Origin: Tropicimonas_B omnivorans
GTDB taxonomy: Bacteria; Pseudomonadota; Alphaproteobacteria; Rhodobacterales; Rhodobacteraceae
Length of the DNA: 64,000 bases
Reading direction: 5' to 3'
NCBI RefSeq assembly: GCF_031846565.1
Contig: NZ_JAVRHL010000002.1
Coordinates: forward strand, 434,001 to 498,000
Positions 51,593-60,244 of this stretch are shown piece after piece. Made by a program: the position numbers and the translations under genes. The notes under the pieces are model-generated. The model was given only the letters and a program-made list of their open reading frames with translations. It made no database searches and was not told where the DNA came from. Each line of letters opens with the position of its first letter. Position 1 is the first letter of the stretch.

Positions 51593-52213
51593 GTGACCAA
51601 ACGCACCTCTGCCAAGTACAAGCTCGACCGCCGCATGGGCGAAAACATCTGGGGCCGCCCGAAGTCCCCGGTCAACCGCCGCGAGTACGGCCCGGGCCAG
51701 CACGGCCAGCGCCGCAAGGGCAAGCTGTCCGATTTCGGCCTGCAGCTCCGCGCCAAGCAGAAGCTCAAGGGCCACTACGGCGACCTGACCGAGAAGCAGT
51801 TCCGCCGCATCTTCGCCGAGGCCGAGCGGGTCCGCGGTGACACCGGCGAGCTTCTGATCGGCCTCCTCGAGCGCCGCCTCGATGCCGTCGTCTATCGCGC
51901 CAAGTTCGTGCCCACCGTCTTCGCGGCGCGTCAGTTCGTGAACCACGGCCACGTTCTGGTGAACGGCAAGAAGGTCAACATCCCGTCCTACCGCGTGCAG
52001 GAAGGCGACGTGATCGAGGTGCGCCAGAAGTCCAAGCAGATGGCGCTGGTCCTCGAATCCGTGGGCCTCGCCGAGCGCGACGTGCCGGATTACATCGAGG
52101 CCGACCACTCCAAGATGACCGCGACCTTCGTGCGCACGCCCGCCCTCGGCGACGTGCCCTTCGCGGTTCAGATGGAGCCCAACCTCGTCATCGAATTCTA
52201 CGCGCAGAACTGA
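51593..52213 (+). CDS. rpsD: 30S ribosomal protein S4
   Basis: 206 residues (GTG start at 51593 with AAGGAG 8 bases upstream), beginning TKRTSAKYKLDRRMGENIWG. It has the S4 RNA-binding domain (about 95-155: LERRLDAVVYRAKFVPTVFA). A G/C-rich hairpin (CCCCGC/GCGGGG) sits just before the ribosome-binding site. It is a stand-alone rpsD, away from the main ribosomal operon, as in Rhodobacteraceae. Confidence 0.98.
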   Translation: MTKRTSAKYKLDRRMGENIWGRPKSPVNRREYGPGQHGQRRKGKLSDFGLQLRAKQKLKGHYGDLTEKQFRRIFAEAERVRGDTGELLIGLLERRLDAVVYRAKFVPTVFAARQFVNHGHVLVNGKKVNIPSYRVQEGDVIEVRQKSKQMALVLESVGLAERDVPDYIEADHSKMTATFVRTPALGDVPFAVQMEPNLVIEFYAQN

Positions 52214-52270
52214 TCCCTTTCAGGGACCTTTTTTTGCAGAAATGGCCGGCCCTTCGGGGCCGGCCATTTT
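52214..52270 (+). terminator. Terminator region after rpsD
   Basis: A weak stem TCCC/GGGA with a T7 tract (52214-52235) is followed by a 13-base perfect hairpin (52240-52252 with 52257-52269, TTCG loop) and TTTT. Strong termination of rpsD is likely, and the second hairpin may serve the convergent gene too. Confidence 0.9.
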
Positions 52271-52294
52271 CGTTTGCGCCGTCAAATCTGCCGT

Positions 52295-52645
52295 TCAGAG
52301 GACGATGAAGACCACGACGAGCAGGACGATCACGGCGACGACGCCCCAGATCATGCCGCTTTTCACCGGGCTGTCGGCTTTGGGCGCGGTCTTGTGCTTT
52401 GGATCCGTCACCGCGTCGAGCGGACGCTGAGAGGCGCGGCTCGCGGTCGTGTCTTCGCCCGATTTCGGCGGCGGCGCGCCTGCGCCTGACCGGGGGGGCT
52501 GCGGGGTATCGTGGACGTCCTCGGGATCGAGATTGGGAGACATGGTGCCCGCAGCCGCCTCCGATTCCGTCGGATGGCCGGTCTGCCGCGGCGGTGCCGA
52601 GGCCTCGCGGGGCGGTGTCGTGGGGTTTCGTTTTTCATCTGTCAT
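52295..52645 (-). CDS. Small tail-anchored protein, unknown function
   Basis: 116 residues from ATG 52645, with an AAAGGAGG site 8 bases upstream. The N-terminal 85 residues are Pro/Thr/Ser/Ala-rich and probably disordered; a hydrophobic C-terminal helix (MIWGVVAVIVLLVVVFIVL, 98-116) anchors it. No family recognised. A GGAAC-N18-CGTT element lies upstream, one base longer than the EcfG consensus, so stress control is possible. Confidence 0.75.
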   Translation of the reverse strand: MTDEKRNPTTPPREASAPPRQTGHPTESEAAAGTMSPNLDPEDVHDTPQPPRSGAGAPPPKSGEDTTASRASQRPLDAVTDPKHKTAPKADSPVKSGMIWGVVAVIVLLVVVFIVL

Positions 52646-52669
52646 GAAGGTGTCCTCCTTTGGGTCAAC

Positions 52670-52696
52670 AACGCGAAGAGGGGGGGTGGGCGTTCC
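52670..52696 (-). promoter_or_regulatory. Weak EcfG-like promoter
   Basis: On the minus strand GGAAC (52696-52692) is followed after 18 bases by CGTT (52673-52670). Spacing is one longer than the consensus 16/17. The -10 lies about 25 bases before the small anchored gene. Confidence 0.35.
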
Positions 52697-52863
52697 TCTG
52701 CCGAGGGACGGCAGGCGCGCCAGGGCGGCGATTGCGATGCCGCTCGGGGTCACGTCTTCGTCATACGGCGCCCCGCCGGACGGGACATGCCGGCTTTCCC
52801 ACGGTTTCCTTTTCGGCGGGCGCTGCTAGAAGGCCCCCCGACGTCAGACCAACGGAGTGAGAG

Positions 52864-54282
52864 ATGGCCGAGACCCACCCCATCCATGGCCGCATCGACG
52901 GGCCCGTCGTGATGATCGGCTACGGCTCGATCGGCCGCGGGACCCTTCCGCTCATCGAGCGCCATTTCGAGTTCGACCGCGAGAAGCTCCTCGTCATCGA
53001 GCCCGGCAGCGAGGCCTGCGCACTTCTCAAAGAGCGCGGCATTCCCTATCGCCAGGAAGCGCTGACCCGCGAAAACTACCGCGAGATCCTGGGCGAGGTG
53101 ATCGCGCCGGGGGGCTTCGTGGTGAACCTCTCGGTCGATACCTCCTCTCTGGAGCTGATGCGGTTCTGCCGGGAGCGGGGCTGTCTCTACATCGATACGG
53201 TCGTGGAGCCCTGGGCCGGCTATTACTTCGACACGACCGACAACGCCGCCCGCACGAACTACGCCCTGCGCCAGACGGTGCGGACGGAGAAGGCCGAGAA
53301 TCCCGGCGGGACGACCGCCGTCTCCTGCTGCGGCGCGAATCCGGGCATGGTGTCCTGGTTCGTCAAGGAGGCGCTCCTCAAGCTCGCCGAGGATACCGGG
53401 CGTGATGTCGAGACGCCCGCCAGCCGCGAGGACTGGGCCCTGCTGATGCAATCCCTCGGCGTCAAGGGCGTGCATATCGCGGAGCGGGACACGCAGGCCC
53501 GCGCCAAACCCCGGCCGCGTGACGTCTTCGTCAACACATGGTCGGTCGAGGGCTTCATCGCCGAAGGCTTCCAGCCTGCCGAACTCGGGTGGGGCACGCA
53601 CGAGACCTGGTTCCCCGAGAACGGCAACCGCCACGAGACGGGCTGCCATGCCGGGATCTGGCTCGGCCGGCCGGGCGCGATCACCCGCGTCCATACCTGG
53701 TGCCCGACGCCCGGTCCGCAATTCGGCTTTCTCGTGACCCACAACGAGGCGATCTCGATCTCGGATTACTACACCGTCGGCGAGGGGCGGGATCCGCAGT
53801 ACCGGCCGACCTGCCACTACGCCTACCACCCCTGCGACGACGCGGTCCTCTCGCTGCACGAGATGTTCGGCTCCGGCCGGCAGCAGACGGTCCACGAGAT
53901 CCTCGAGCCGGGCGAGATCGTCACCGGCATCGACGAGCTCGGCGTCCTCCTCTTCGGCCACGAGAAGAACGCGCTCTGGTACGGCTCGCGCCTGTCCAAC
54001 GAGGAGACGATGCAGATCGCCCCGGACCAGAACGCCACGGGTCTGCAGGTGACGAGCGCGGTTGTCGCCGGCATGGCGTGGGCGCTGGCGAATCCGGAGG
54101 CTGGCATCGTCGAGACGGACGAGATGGACCACGCCTTCTGCCTCGGCGTGCAGCGTCCCTACCTCGGACCCGTGGAGGGGCACTACACGGACTGGACCCC
54201 GCTCCAGGACCGGTGGGAGCATTTCGAGGAGGACATCGACGAAAGCGATCCCTGGCTCTTCCGGAACGTCCTCGCCTCCTGA
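52864..54282 (+). CDS. hss: Homospermidine synthase
   Basis: 472 residues, the family length. The NAD-binding motif GYGSIGRGTLP starts the Rossmann domain, and SCCGANPGMVSWFVKEALL and HYAYHPCDDAVLSLHE lie in the catalytic core. It makes sym-homospermidine from putrescine and spermidine using NAD, the main polyamine route in many alphaproteobacteria. It stands alone, with hisC about 100 bases downstream. Confidence 0.95.
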   Translation: MAETHPIHGRIDGPVVMIGYGSIGRGTLPLIERHFEFDREKLLVIEPGSEACALLKERGIPYRQEALTRENYREILGEVIAPGGFVVNLSVDTSSLELMRFCRERGCLYIDTVVEPWAGYYFDTTDNAARTNYALRQTVRTEKAENPGGTTAVSCCGANPGMVSWFVKEALLKLAEDTGRDVETPASREDWALLMQSLGVKGVHIAERDTQARAKPRPRDVFVNTWSVEGFIAEGFQPAELGWGTHETWFPENGNRHETGCHAGIWLGRPGAITRVHTWCPTPGPQFGFLVTHNEAISISDYYTVGEGRDPQYRPTCHYAYHPCDDAVLSLHEMFGSGRQQTVHEILEPGEIVTGIDELGVLLFGHEKNALWYGSRLSNEETMQIAPDQNATGLQVTSAVVAGMAWALANPEAGIVETDEMDHAFCLGVQRPYLGPVEGHYTDWTPLQDRWEHFEEDIDESDPWLFRNVLAS

Positions 54283-54378
54283 CGGGGGGGCGGGGGCGCG
54301 TCCCCCGCGCGCGGGCGGGACTGGTCAGTGCGTGCGGTGCGGGGTAAGGCCGGTGGCGGTGACTTCAGGACGGACGAC

Positions 54379-55482
54379 ATGACCCAAGGCGAGACCCGCA
54401 AGGGACCGACCCCCAAGCCCGGCATCCTCGACATCGCCCTCTATGTGGGCGGTGCGGCGAGCGCGCCCGGTGCCGAGAACCCGATCAAGCTGTCTTCCAA
54501 CGAGAACCCCTTCGGCGCGCCCGAAAGCGCCAGGGCGGCGATCCGGGAGAGCCTGTCCGAGGGGGTGCATCGCTACCCGTCCACCGACCACGCCTCCCTG
54601 CGCCGCGCCATCGGCGAGGTCCACGGGCTGGAGGCGGACCGGATCATCTGCGGCGTCGGCTCGGACGAGATCTTCGGCATGGTCTGCATGGCGTACCTGG
54701 AGCCGGGGGACGAGGCGATCCACACCCGCCACGGCTTCGCGATGTACCGCATCTGCACGCTCTGGGCCGGCGGCGTGCCGGTCGAGGTGCCGGAGCGGGA
54801 GCGCGTGGTCGACGTGGACGCGATCCTCTCGGCCGTCACCGAGCGCACGCGGCTCGTCTTCATCGCCAACCCGGCCAACCCCTCCGGCACGATGATGGAC
54901 GAGGCGGAGGTCCTGCGACTGGCGGACGGTCTGCCGGAGCATGTCCTCCTCATTCTCGACGGCGCGTATGCCGAGTTCGTCGAGGGCTTCGACGGTGGCG
55001 CCGGTCTGGCGGCGACGCGGCCGAACGTGCTGATGACGCGCACCTTCTCCAAGCTCTATGGCTTGGGCGGCCTTCGGATCGGCTGGGCCTACGGGCCGCG
55101 GGACATGATCGACGTGCTCACCCGCGTCCGCCAGCCCTTCAACCTGTCCAACACCCAGCTCATGGCCGCCGAGGCGGCCGTGCGGGATCGGGACTGGGCC
55201 GAGTGGTGCCGGACGGAGAATGACCGTCTGAGGAGCCGGCTCACCGCCGATCTTCGTGGCTTAGGGATCGCGTTGGATACATCCTTTGCAAACTTTGTCC
55301 TCGCCCGGTTCAGGGACGCGGCGGAGGCGGATGCGGCCCATGCCCACCTGATGCGGGCCGGTCTCATCACGCGAAAGGTGGCGGGCTACCACATTCCGGA
55401 GGGCCTTCGGATCACGGTGGGGGACGAGGCGGCCTGCACGCGGCTCGCCCGCGCGCTCGCGGACTTCCGGGCGATGGCGTGA
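54379..55482 (+). CDS. hisC: Histidinol-phosphate/aromatic aminotransferase
   Basis: 367 residues from ATG 54379. It has LSSNENPFGAPESA, ANPANPSGT, and the PLP lysine in RTFSKLYGLGGLRIGWAYGP, with NFVLARF near the C terminus. HisC proteins transaminate histidinol phosphate; many alphaproteobacterial ones serve phenylalanine and tyrosine synthesis. The next gene is a prephenate dehydrogenase 10 bases away, supporting the aromatic role. Confidence 0.92.
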   Translation: MTQGETRKGPTPKPGILDIALYVGGAASAPGAENPIKLSSNENPFGAPESARAAIRESLSEGVHRYPSTDHASLRRAIGEVHGLEADRIICGVGSDEIFGMVCMAYLEPGDEAIHTRHGFAMYRICTLWAGGVPVEVPERERVVDVDAILSAVTERTRLVFIANPANPSGTMMDEAEVLRLADGLPEHVLLILDGAYAEFVEGFDGGAGLAATRPNVLMTRTFSKLYGLGGLRIGWAYGPRDMIDVLTRVRQPFNLSNTQLMAAEAAVRDRDWAEWCRTENDRLRSRLTADLRGLGIALDTSFANFVLARFRDAAEADAAHAHLMRAGLITRKVAGYHIPEGLRITVGDEAACTRLARALADFRAMA

Positions 55483-55492
55483 GGGCGAAGCG

Positions 55493-56428
55493 ATGAGCGT
55501 GATCTACGACCGCGTGGCCCTGATCGGCCTTGGTCTCATTGCGGGCTCGATGTCGCTTGCCATGCGGCGGGACGGCCTCGCGGGGGAGATCGTCGGCACG
55601 GCCCGCTCCGCCGAGACCCGCCGCGTCGCGGCCGAGATCGGGCTGGTCGACCGCGTGGTCGAGACCGCCGGGGAGGCCGTGACGGGCGCGGACCTCGTTG
55701 TCCTCGCCGTGCCGGTCGGGGCCATGTCCGCCGTCGCCGAGGCCATCGGCCCGTACCTGAAGCCAGGCGCAACCGTCACCGATGTCGGCTCCGTCAAGAA
55801 GGCGGTGATCGACGCGGTGGGCCCGCATATCCCGGACGGCGTCCATTTCGTTCCGGCGCACCCGCTGGCGGGCACCGAGCACAGCGGCCCGCATTCCGGC
55901 TTCGCCGAGCTGTTCGCGAACCGCTGGTGTCTGATCGTGCCGGACGGCAGCCGGGCGGAGGAGGCGGCGATTGCCCGCCTCGAGGCGCTCTGGCAGGGCA
56001 TGGGCGCGCTGACCGACCGGATGGAGGCCGATCATCACGACCTCGTCCTCTCCGTTACCTCCCACGTGCCGCACCTCATCGCCTACACGATGGTCGGCGT
56101 CGCCGACGATCTCGGCCGGGTCACGGACAGCGAGGTGATCAAGTATTCCGCCGCGGGCTTCCGGGACTTCACGCGCATCGCCGCGTCCGATCCAACCATG
56201 TGGCGCGACGTGTTCCTGACCAACCGGGAGGCGGTGCTCGACATTCTCGGCCGCTTCACCGAGGAGCTCTTCGCCCTGCAGCGCGCGATCCGGACGGGGG
56301 AGGGGCAGGAGCTGCACGATTACTTCACCCGCACCCGCGCGATCCGCCGCGGCATCCTCGAGGCGGGCCAGGATACGGACGCCCCCGATTTTGGACGCGC
56401 CGCCAGTCGCAGGGGCGCCGCCGAGTGA
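55493..56428 (+). CDS. tyrC: Prephenate/arogenate dehydrogenase
   Basis: 311 residues. The N-terminal NAD(P) site is LIGLGLIAGSMSLAMRRDG, and PAHPLAGTEHSG and SHVPHLIAYTMV are TyrA/TyrC motifs with the catalytic His. It oxidises prephenate or arogenate in tyrosine synthesis. It is in an operon with hisC and overlaps the extensin-like gene by 4 bases. Confidence 0.94.
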   Translation: MSVIYDRVALIGLGLIAGSMSLAMRRDGLAGEIVGTARSAETRRVAAEIGLVDRVVETAGEAVTGADLVVLAVPVGAMSAVAEAIGPYLKPGATVTDVGSVKKAVIDAVGPHIPDGVHFVPAHPLAGTEHSGPHSGFAELFANRWCLIVPDGSRAEEAAIARLEALWQGMGALTDRMEADHHDLVLSVTSHVPHLIAYTMVGVADDLGRVTDSEVIKYSAAGFRDFTRIAASDPTMWRDVFLTNREAVLDILGRFTEELFALQRAIRTGEGQELHDYFTRTRAIRRGILEAGQDTDAPDFGRAASRRGAAE

Positions 56429-57267
56429 GGCGGGCCCTGCGCCTCGTCGCTGTCCTGGCGATGATCGGCGCTCCGGCATCGGCGGATTTCGCCCCGGACA
56501 CCTCGCCCCGCCCGCAGCAGCGGCGCGCCGCCGCGCCCGAGCCCGTCGCGGGTCCGGACGTGACCGTCACCGATCAGGGCGTAATCGTCCGCCGCTCGCT
56601 CAAGCCCCGCCCGCGCCCGGTCGCCCCGACGGCGCCCGAGAAACAGGTCGTGGCTGCCGGTCCCGCCGCCCGCGTTGGCCGGCCAGAGGAGCGGCCGGAC
56701 GGCCGTCTCCCGAATGCTGCCCGGCAGGCTGCCCTGCCGGCGCGCGGCTCCGTCTGCGGTGACGTCTCGATCCGCGGCGAGACCCTTCCGCCGATCCCGG
56801 GCCGCGTCGAGGGCTGCGGCGTCGAGGCGCCGGTCAGGATCACCGAGGTTGCAGGCGTGCGCCTCTCCACGGCCGCGACGATGGACTGTCCGACGGCGTC
56901 GGCGCTGCGAAACTGGGTGGTGACGGGGGCAAATCCCGCCATCGGAGGCCGCGGAGGCGGCATCTCATCGCTCCGGATCGCGGCGCATTACATCTGCCGC
57001 GGGCGATACAACAATCCGAACGCTCGGATCAGCGAGCATGGCAAGGGCCGCGCGGTGGACATCTCCGCCCTCACGCTGGCGGACGGAACCTCCATCACGG
57101 TCCTGAACGGATGGAACAGCAAACGGGACGGGCCGGCGCTCCGGCAGATGCACCGCGCCGCCTGCGGTACGTTCGGCACCGTTCTCGGCCCCGAAGCCAA
57201 TGCCGCGCACCGCGATCATTTCCACTTCGACACCGCCCGCTATCGCTCCGGCAGCTATTGCCGCTGA
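56425..57267 (+). CDS. Extensin-like C-terminal domain protein, M15-like fold
   Basis: 280 residues from GTG 56425, overlapping the tyrC stop by 4 bases (GTGA). A signal peptide (RRALRLVAVLAMIGAPASA) and a Pro/Arg/Ala-rich linker lead to an extensin-like C domain. It has SEHGKGRAVDISAL and HRDHFHFD, which carry the His/Asp set of zinc D,D-carboxypeptidases (VanY/M15). Four to six Cys form disulfides. It probably cuts or binds peptidoglycan in the periplasm. Confidence 0.87.
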   Translation: MRRALRLVAVLAMIGAPASADFAPDTSPRPQQRRAAAPEPVAGPDVTVTDQGVIVRRSLKPRPRPVAPTAPEKQVVAAGPAARVGRPEERPDGRLPNAARQAALPARGSVCGDVSIRGETLPPIPGRVEGCGVEAPVRITEVAGVRLSTAATMDCPTASALRNWVVTGANPAIGGRGGGISSLRIAAHYICRGRYNNPNARISEHGKGRAVDISALTLADGTSITVLNGWNSKRDGPALRQMHRAACGTFGTVLGPEANAAHRDHFHFDTARYRSGSYCR

Positions 57268-57275
57268 CCGGCGGC

Positions 57276-58247
57276 TCAGTCGCCAGAGCCGAGGCGCGGC
57301 GCCGGCCCGAGGGAGACCGGGCCGAGCCGGGTCTGGCCGTCCGCGAAATTCAGTGTCAGGTCCACATCCTCGCCCGAGGACAGAAGGCCCATCGCGCCGC
57401 GGATCTGCTCCGCCATGCGCTGCGGCACGAGGCCGCTTGCGACGGCCGCGTCGAGCATCGCCCGCCAGTTCTCGACCACGAGGCGCAGATCGCCTTCGGC
57501 ATAGGCGCCTCTTCCGGCCGCCAGATCGCCGGTGACCCGCAGGCGCGACTGGCCGAGTTCCACCGTGGCGCTGCGGATCTCCACGCGCTCCACCCGGGGC
57601 GCACGGGACAGCGCCGATCGGTCGAGCGGGCCATCCAACGTGACGGCGAGGTCCGCCCGCACGTTCCGCGCCGCCACGTCCGGCGCGCCGGGATAGGTTG
57701 TGATGCGCGGCTCGAGTGCGGTGATGCCGATATCCCGGGCATTCTCGCGCCCCGGCGTGGGACGGATCGCCAGCCGCAGCTCCCGCGCGCGGGCCGAGGC
57801 GGTGTCTCCCTGAAGCCGCGGGGACTCGATCACGAGGGCGGCATGGTCCAGTTCCAGCGCGAGGCCGGGCACGAAGACGACGCTGGCGCGCATCCGATCG
57901 GAGCGGACTTGCGCACTCTCGCCGCCGAGCTCGATCGTCTGCAGGTTCGGCCAGACCGCGATCAGGTGGTGCGGCTTGTAGCTCAGCGACAGCACCTGGA
58001 AGAACGGCGCGGTCCAGCGCCAGTCCCCGCCCGGCGGGGCGAGGGCGGGCTCGTCGAGGGTGACGTCGAACCGATTCGGGAAGCCGCGGAGGGCGACGTC
58101 CGACCACTCGGCCTCCCATCCCGAGGCCTGCATGTTCTCCTGCAGCCGGCCGATGGCCACCTTCGCGCCCTGCGCCCCCGCAAGCCAGTACCCCGACCAG
58201 AGCGCGGCGAGAACGAGGACGATCAGGAACAGACGTTTGGGGGTCAT
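57276..58247 (-). CDS. DUF2125 envelope protein
   Basis: 323 residues from ATG 58247. One N-terminal anchor helix (LFLIVLVLAALWSGYWLAG, 6-24) leads to a large beta-rich periplasmic domain matching DUF2125 (ASGWEAEWSDVALRGFPNRFDVTLDEPALAPP). These proteins resemble AsmA/TamB-type lipid-handling folds in sequence character; no function is known. Its 3' end converges with the extensin-like gene, 8 bases apart. Confidence 0.87.
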   Translation of the reverse strand: MTPKRLFLIVLVLAALWSGYWLAGAQGAKVAIGRLQENMQASGWEAEWSDVALRGFPNRFDVTLDEPALAPPGGDWRWTAPFFQVLSLSYKPHHLIAVWPNLQTIELGGESAQVRSDRMRASVVFVPGLALELDHAALVIESPRLQGDTASARARELRLAIRPTPGRENARDIGITALEPRITTYPGAPDVAARNVRADLAVTLDGPLDRSALSRAPRVERVEIRSATVELGQSRLRVTGDLAAGRGAYAEGDLRLVVENWRAMLDAAVASGLVPQRMAEQIRGAMGLLSSGEDVDLTLNFADGQTRLGPVSLGPAPRLGSGD

Positions 58248-58369
58248 CGCGCGCTTCGGGTCCTTTCCATGTCGCCGCCACGCCGTCCGCCCGGCCGATC
58301 CGGCATCGGGGAAGGGGGCTTTATCCTGCTGCCGTCGCCCTTTACACTTTGCGCGTCCCGGAGTCTTCC

Positions 58370-58957
58370 ATGACCAGCCATCCCAAGCGAGATCATCCCC
58401 CGAATGTGTTGCCCGATCCCTTGTGGGTCTTCGGCTACGGCTCCCTTGTGTGGAATCCCGGCTTCGAGGTCGCGGAGCGGGCGCTTGCAACATTGCCGGG
58501 ATATTCCCGCAGCTTCTGCATGCGCTCGATCCACCATCGCGGGTCCGTCGAGGTGCCTGGGCTGGTGCTCGCGCTCGACGAAGGCGAGGGAGAGAGCTGC
58601 TCCGGCGTCGCCTTCCGCGTCGAGCCCGGCACGGAGGCACAGGCGATCGAGGACCTGCGGGACAGGGAACTGATTTCCTCGGCCTATCTTGAGCGGATCG
58701 TGACGCTCTCGCTCCGGGACGGACGGAGCGTGGAGGCGGTCGCCTATGTCATCGACCGCGACCACGAGCAGTATTGCGGCGGGCTGGACCTGGGTGAGCA
58801 GGCCCGCATCATCGCCACCGCGACCGGCGGGCGCGGGACGAACGCGGAATACCTGCACAACACCGCCTCCCACTTGGCCGAGCTCGGCCTTGCCGACCCC
58901 GATCTCGATCATCTTGCGGCCCACGTTCGCGATCTCACCGGTCAGGATCCGGACTGA
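58370..58957 (+). CDS. chaC: Gamma-glutamylcyclotransferase, ChaC-like
   Basis: 195 residues from ATG 58370, with GGAG 7 bases upstream. WVFGYGSLVWNPGFE holds the GYGS substrate-binding motif of gamma-glutamylcyclotransferases, and GVAFRVEPGTEAQAIEDL includes the conserved Glu. ChaC enzymes split glutathione into 5-oxoproline and Cys-Gly. Length normal. Confidence 0.92.
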   Translation: MTSHPKRDHPPNVLPDPLWVFGYGSLVWNPGFEVAERALATLPGYSRSFCMRSIHHRGSVEVPGLVLALDEGEGESCSGVAFRVEPGTEAQAIEDLRDRELISSAYLERIVTLSLRDGRSVEAVAYVIDRDHEQYCGGLDLGEQARIIATATGGRGTNAEYLHNTASHLAELGLADPDLDHLAAHVRDLTGQDPD

Positions 58958-59032
58958 ACGGATTTGTTGATTGGCTCTTGATCTGGGCGGGCCTATGGTC
59001 CGCACCGCAAAACGCAGGATGACGCCCGCATC

Positions 59033-60241
59033 ATGGACGTGACCGCGCACGGCGCGCAAAAGCAATTCTCGAAGCCGGTTCGGCAGGTCACGCTCATGCT
59101 GGGCGTGCTCGTCCTCGTCATCGCGGGCGCGTGGTTCATCTATCCCAGCGTCGCGCCCATCTTCCTGTCCAATCCCTTCCTGAACGGCCTGATCGCGTTC
59201 GTCTTCGTGGTCGGCGTGGCCGCCTGCTTCTTCCAGGTGCTGCAACTGTTCTTCTCGGTCGGCTGGGTGGAGCGGTTCGTCGGCGGTGAGGTCACTTCGG
59301 AGGATACCGCGCCGCGGCTCCTCGCGCCCCTGGCCCAGCTTCTCTATACCCGCGGCACAACGCGGAAGATCAGCGCCACGTCGGCGACATCGATCCTCGA
59401 TTCCGTCGCCACCCGGATCGAGGAAGCGCGGGACATCACGCGCTACCTCGTCTCGCTCCTGATCTTCCTCGGCCTTCTCGGCACCTTCTACGGTCTCGCG
59501 ACGACGGTGCCGGCGGTCGTCGAGACGATCCGGTCCCTGGCGCCACAGAACGGGGAGGGCGGCGTCGAGGTGTTCTCCCGCCTGATGAGCGGTCTCGAAG
59601 CGCAGCTCGGCGGGATGGGCACGGCCTTCGGCTCCTCGCTCCTCGGTCTTGCGGGATCCCTCGTCGTGGGCCTTCTGGAGCTCTTCGCCAGCCACGGCCA
59701 GAACCGCTTCTACCGCGAGCTGGAGGAATGGCTCTCCACCATCACCAAGCTGGGCTTCACGTCGGGCGACGGGGAGGCGGCGGATGCTCCGACCATGGTC
59801 GGCGTGCTGGAGCATATGGCCGACCAGATGGAATCCATGCGGGAGATGTTCACCCAGTCGGACATCTCGCGCTCGATGATGGACGAACGCCTTTCGGACG
59901 TCGCCACCTCGGTCACCGCGCTGACCGCCCGGCTGGAGCGGGGCGATGCGACCTCCGAGGCGCTCATGCGCGTGGCCGACGGGCAGGAGCGGCTGATCGA
60001 GCGGCTTGGACGGACGGCGGACAGCGAGGGCGAGGATGACGGCGGCGACGCCGAAAGCCGGATGCGCCTGCGCTCCATCGACCTGCAGCTCGTGCGGATC
60101 CTCGAGGAACTGGCCGCCGGCCGCCAGGAAACCGTGGCGGACCTGCGCTCCGATCTCGCCGGCGTGACCCGCGAACTCCGCCGGCAGGCCCCGAGAGGGC
60201 AGGCCCGCACCGGGCCGGCCGCGAACCTCAGGGGGGAGTGA
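59033..60241 (+). CDS. MotA/TolQ/ExbB-type proton-channel protein
   Basis: 402 residues with four predicted transmembrane helices (near 19-40, 46-71, 139-160 and 196-220), the MotA/ExbB arrangement. The conserved channel segment is GGMGTAFGSSLLGLAGSLVVG. A cytoplasmic tail of about 180 residues after the last helix is charged and helical. It pairs with the next gene, whose start is 3 bases after its stop. Flagellar MotA is longer in its cytoplasmic loop; TolQ/ExbB are shorter, so this is neither. Confidence 0.88.
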   Translation: MDVTAHGAQKQFSKPVRQVTLMLGVLVLVIAGAWFIYPSVAPIFLSNPFLNGLIAFVFVVGVAACFFQVLQLFFSVGWVERFVGGEVTSEDTAPRLLAPLAQLLYTRGTTRKISATSATSILDSVATRIEEARDITRYLVSLLIFLGLLGTFYGLATTVPAVVETIRSLAPQNGEGGVEVFSRLMSGLEAQLGGMGTAFGSSLLGLAGSLVVGLLELFASHGQNRFYRELEEWLSTITKLGFTSGDGEAADAPTMVGVLEHMADQMESMREMFTQSDISRSMMDERLSDVATSVTALTARLERGDATSEALMRVADGQERLIERLGRTADSEGEDDGGDAESRMRLRSIDLQLVRILEELAAGRQETVADLRSDLAGVTRELRRQAPRGQARTGPAANLRGE

Positions 60242-60244
60242 CCC

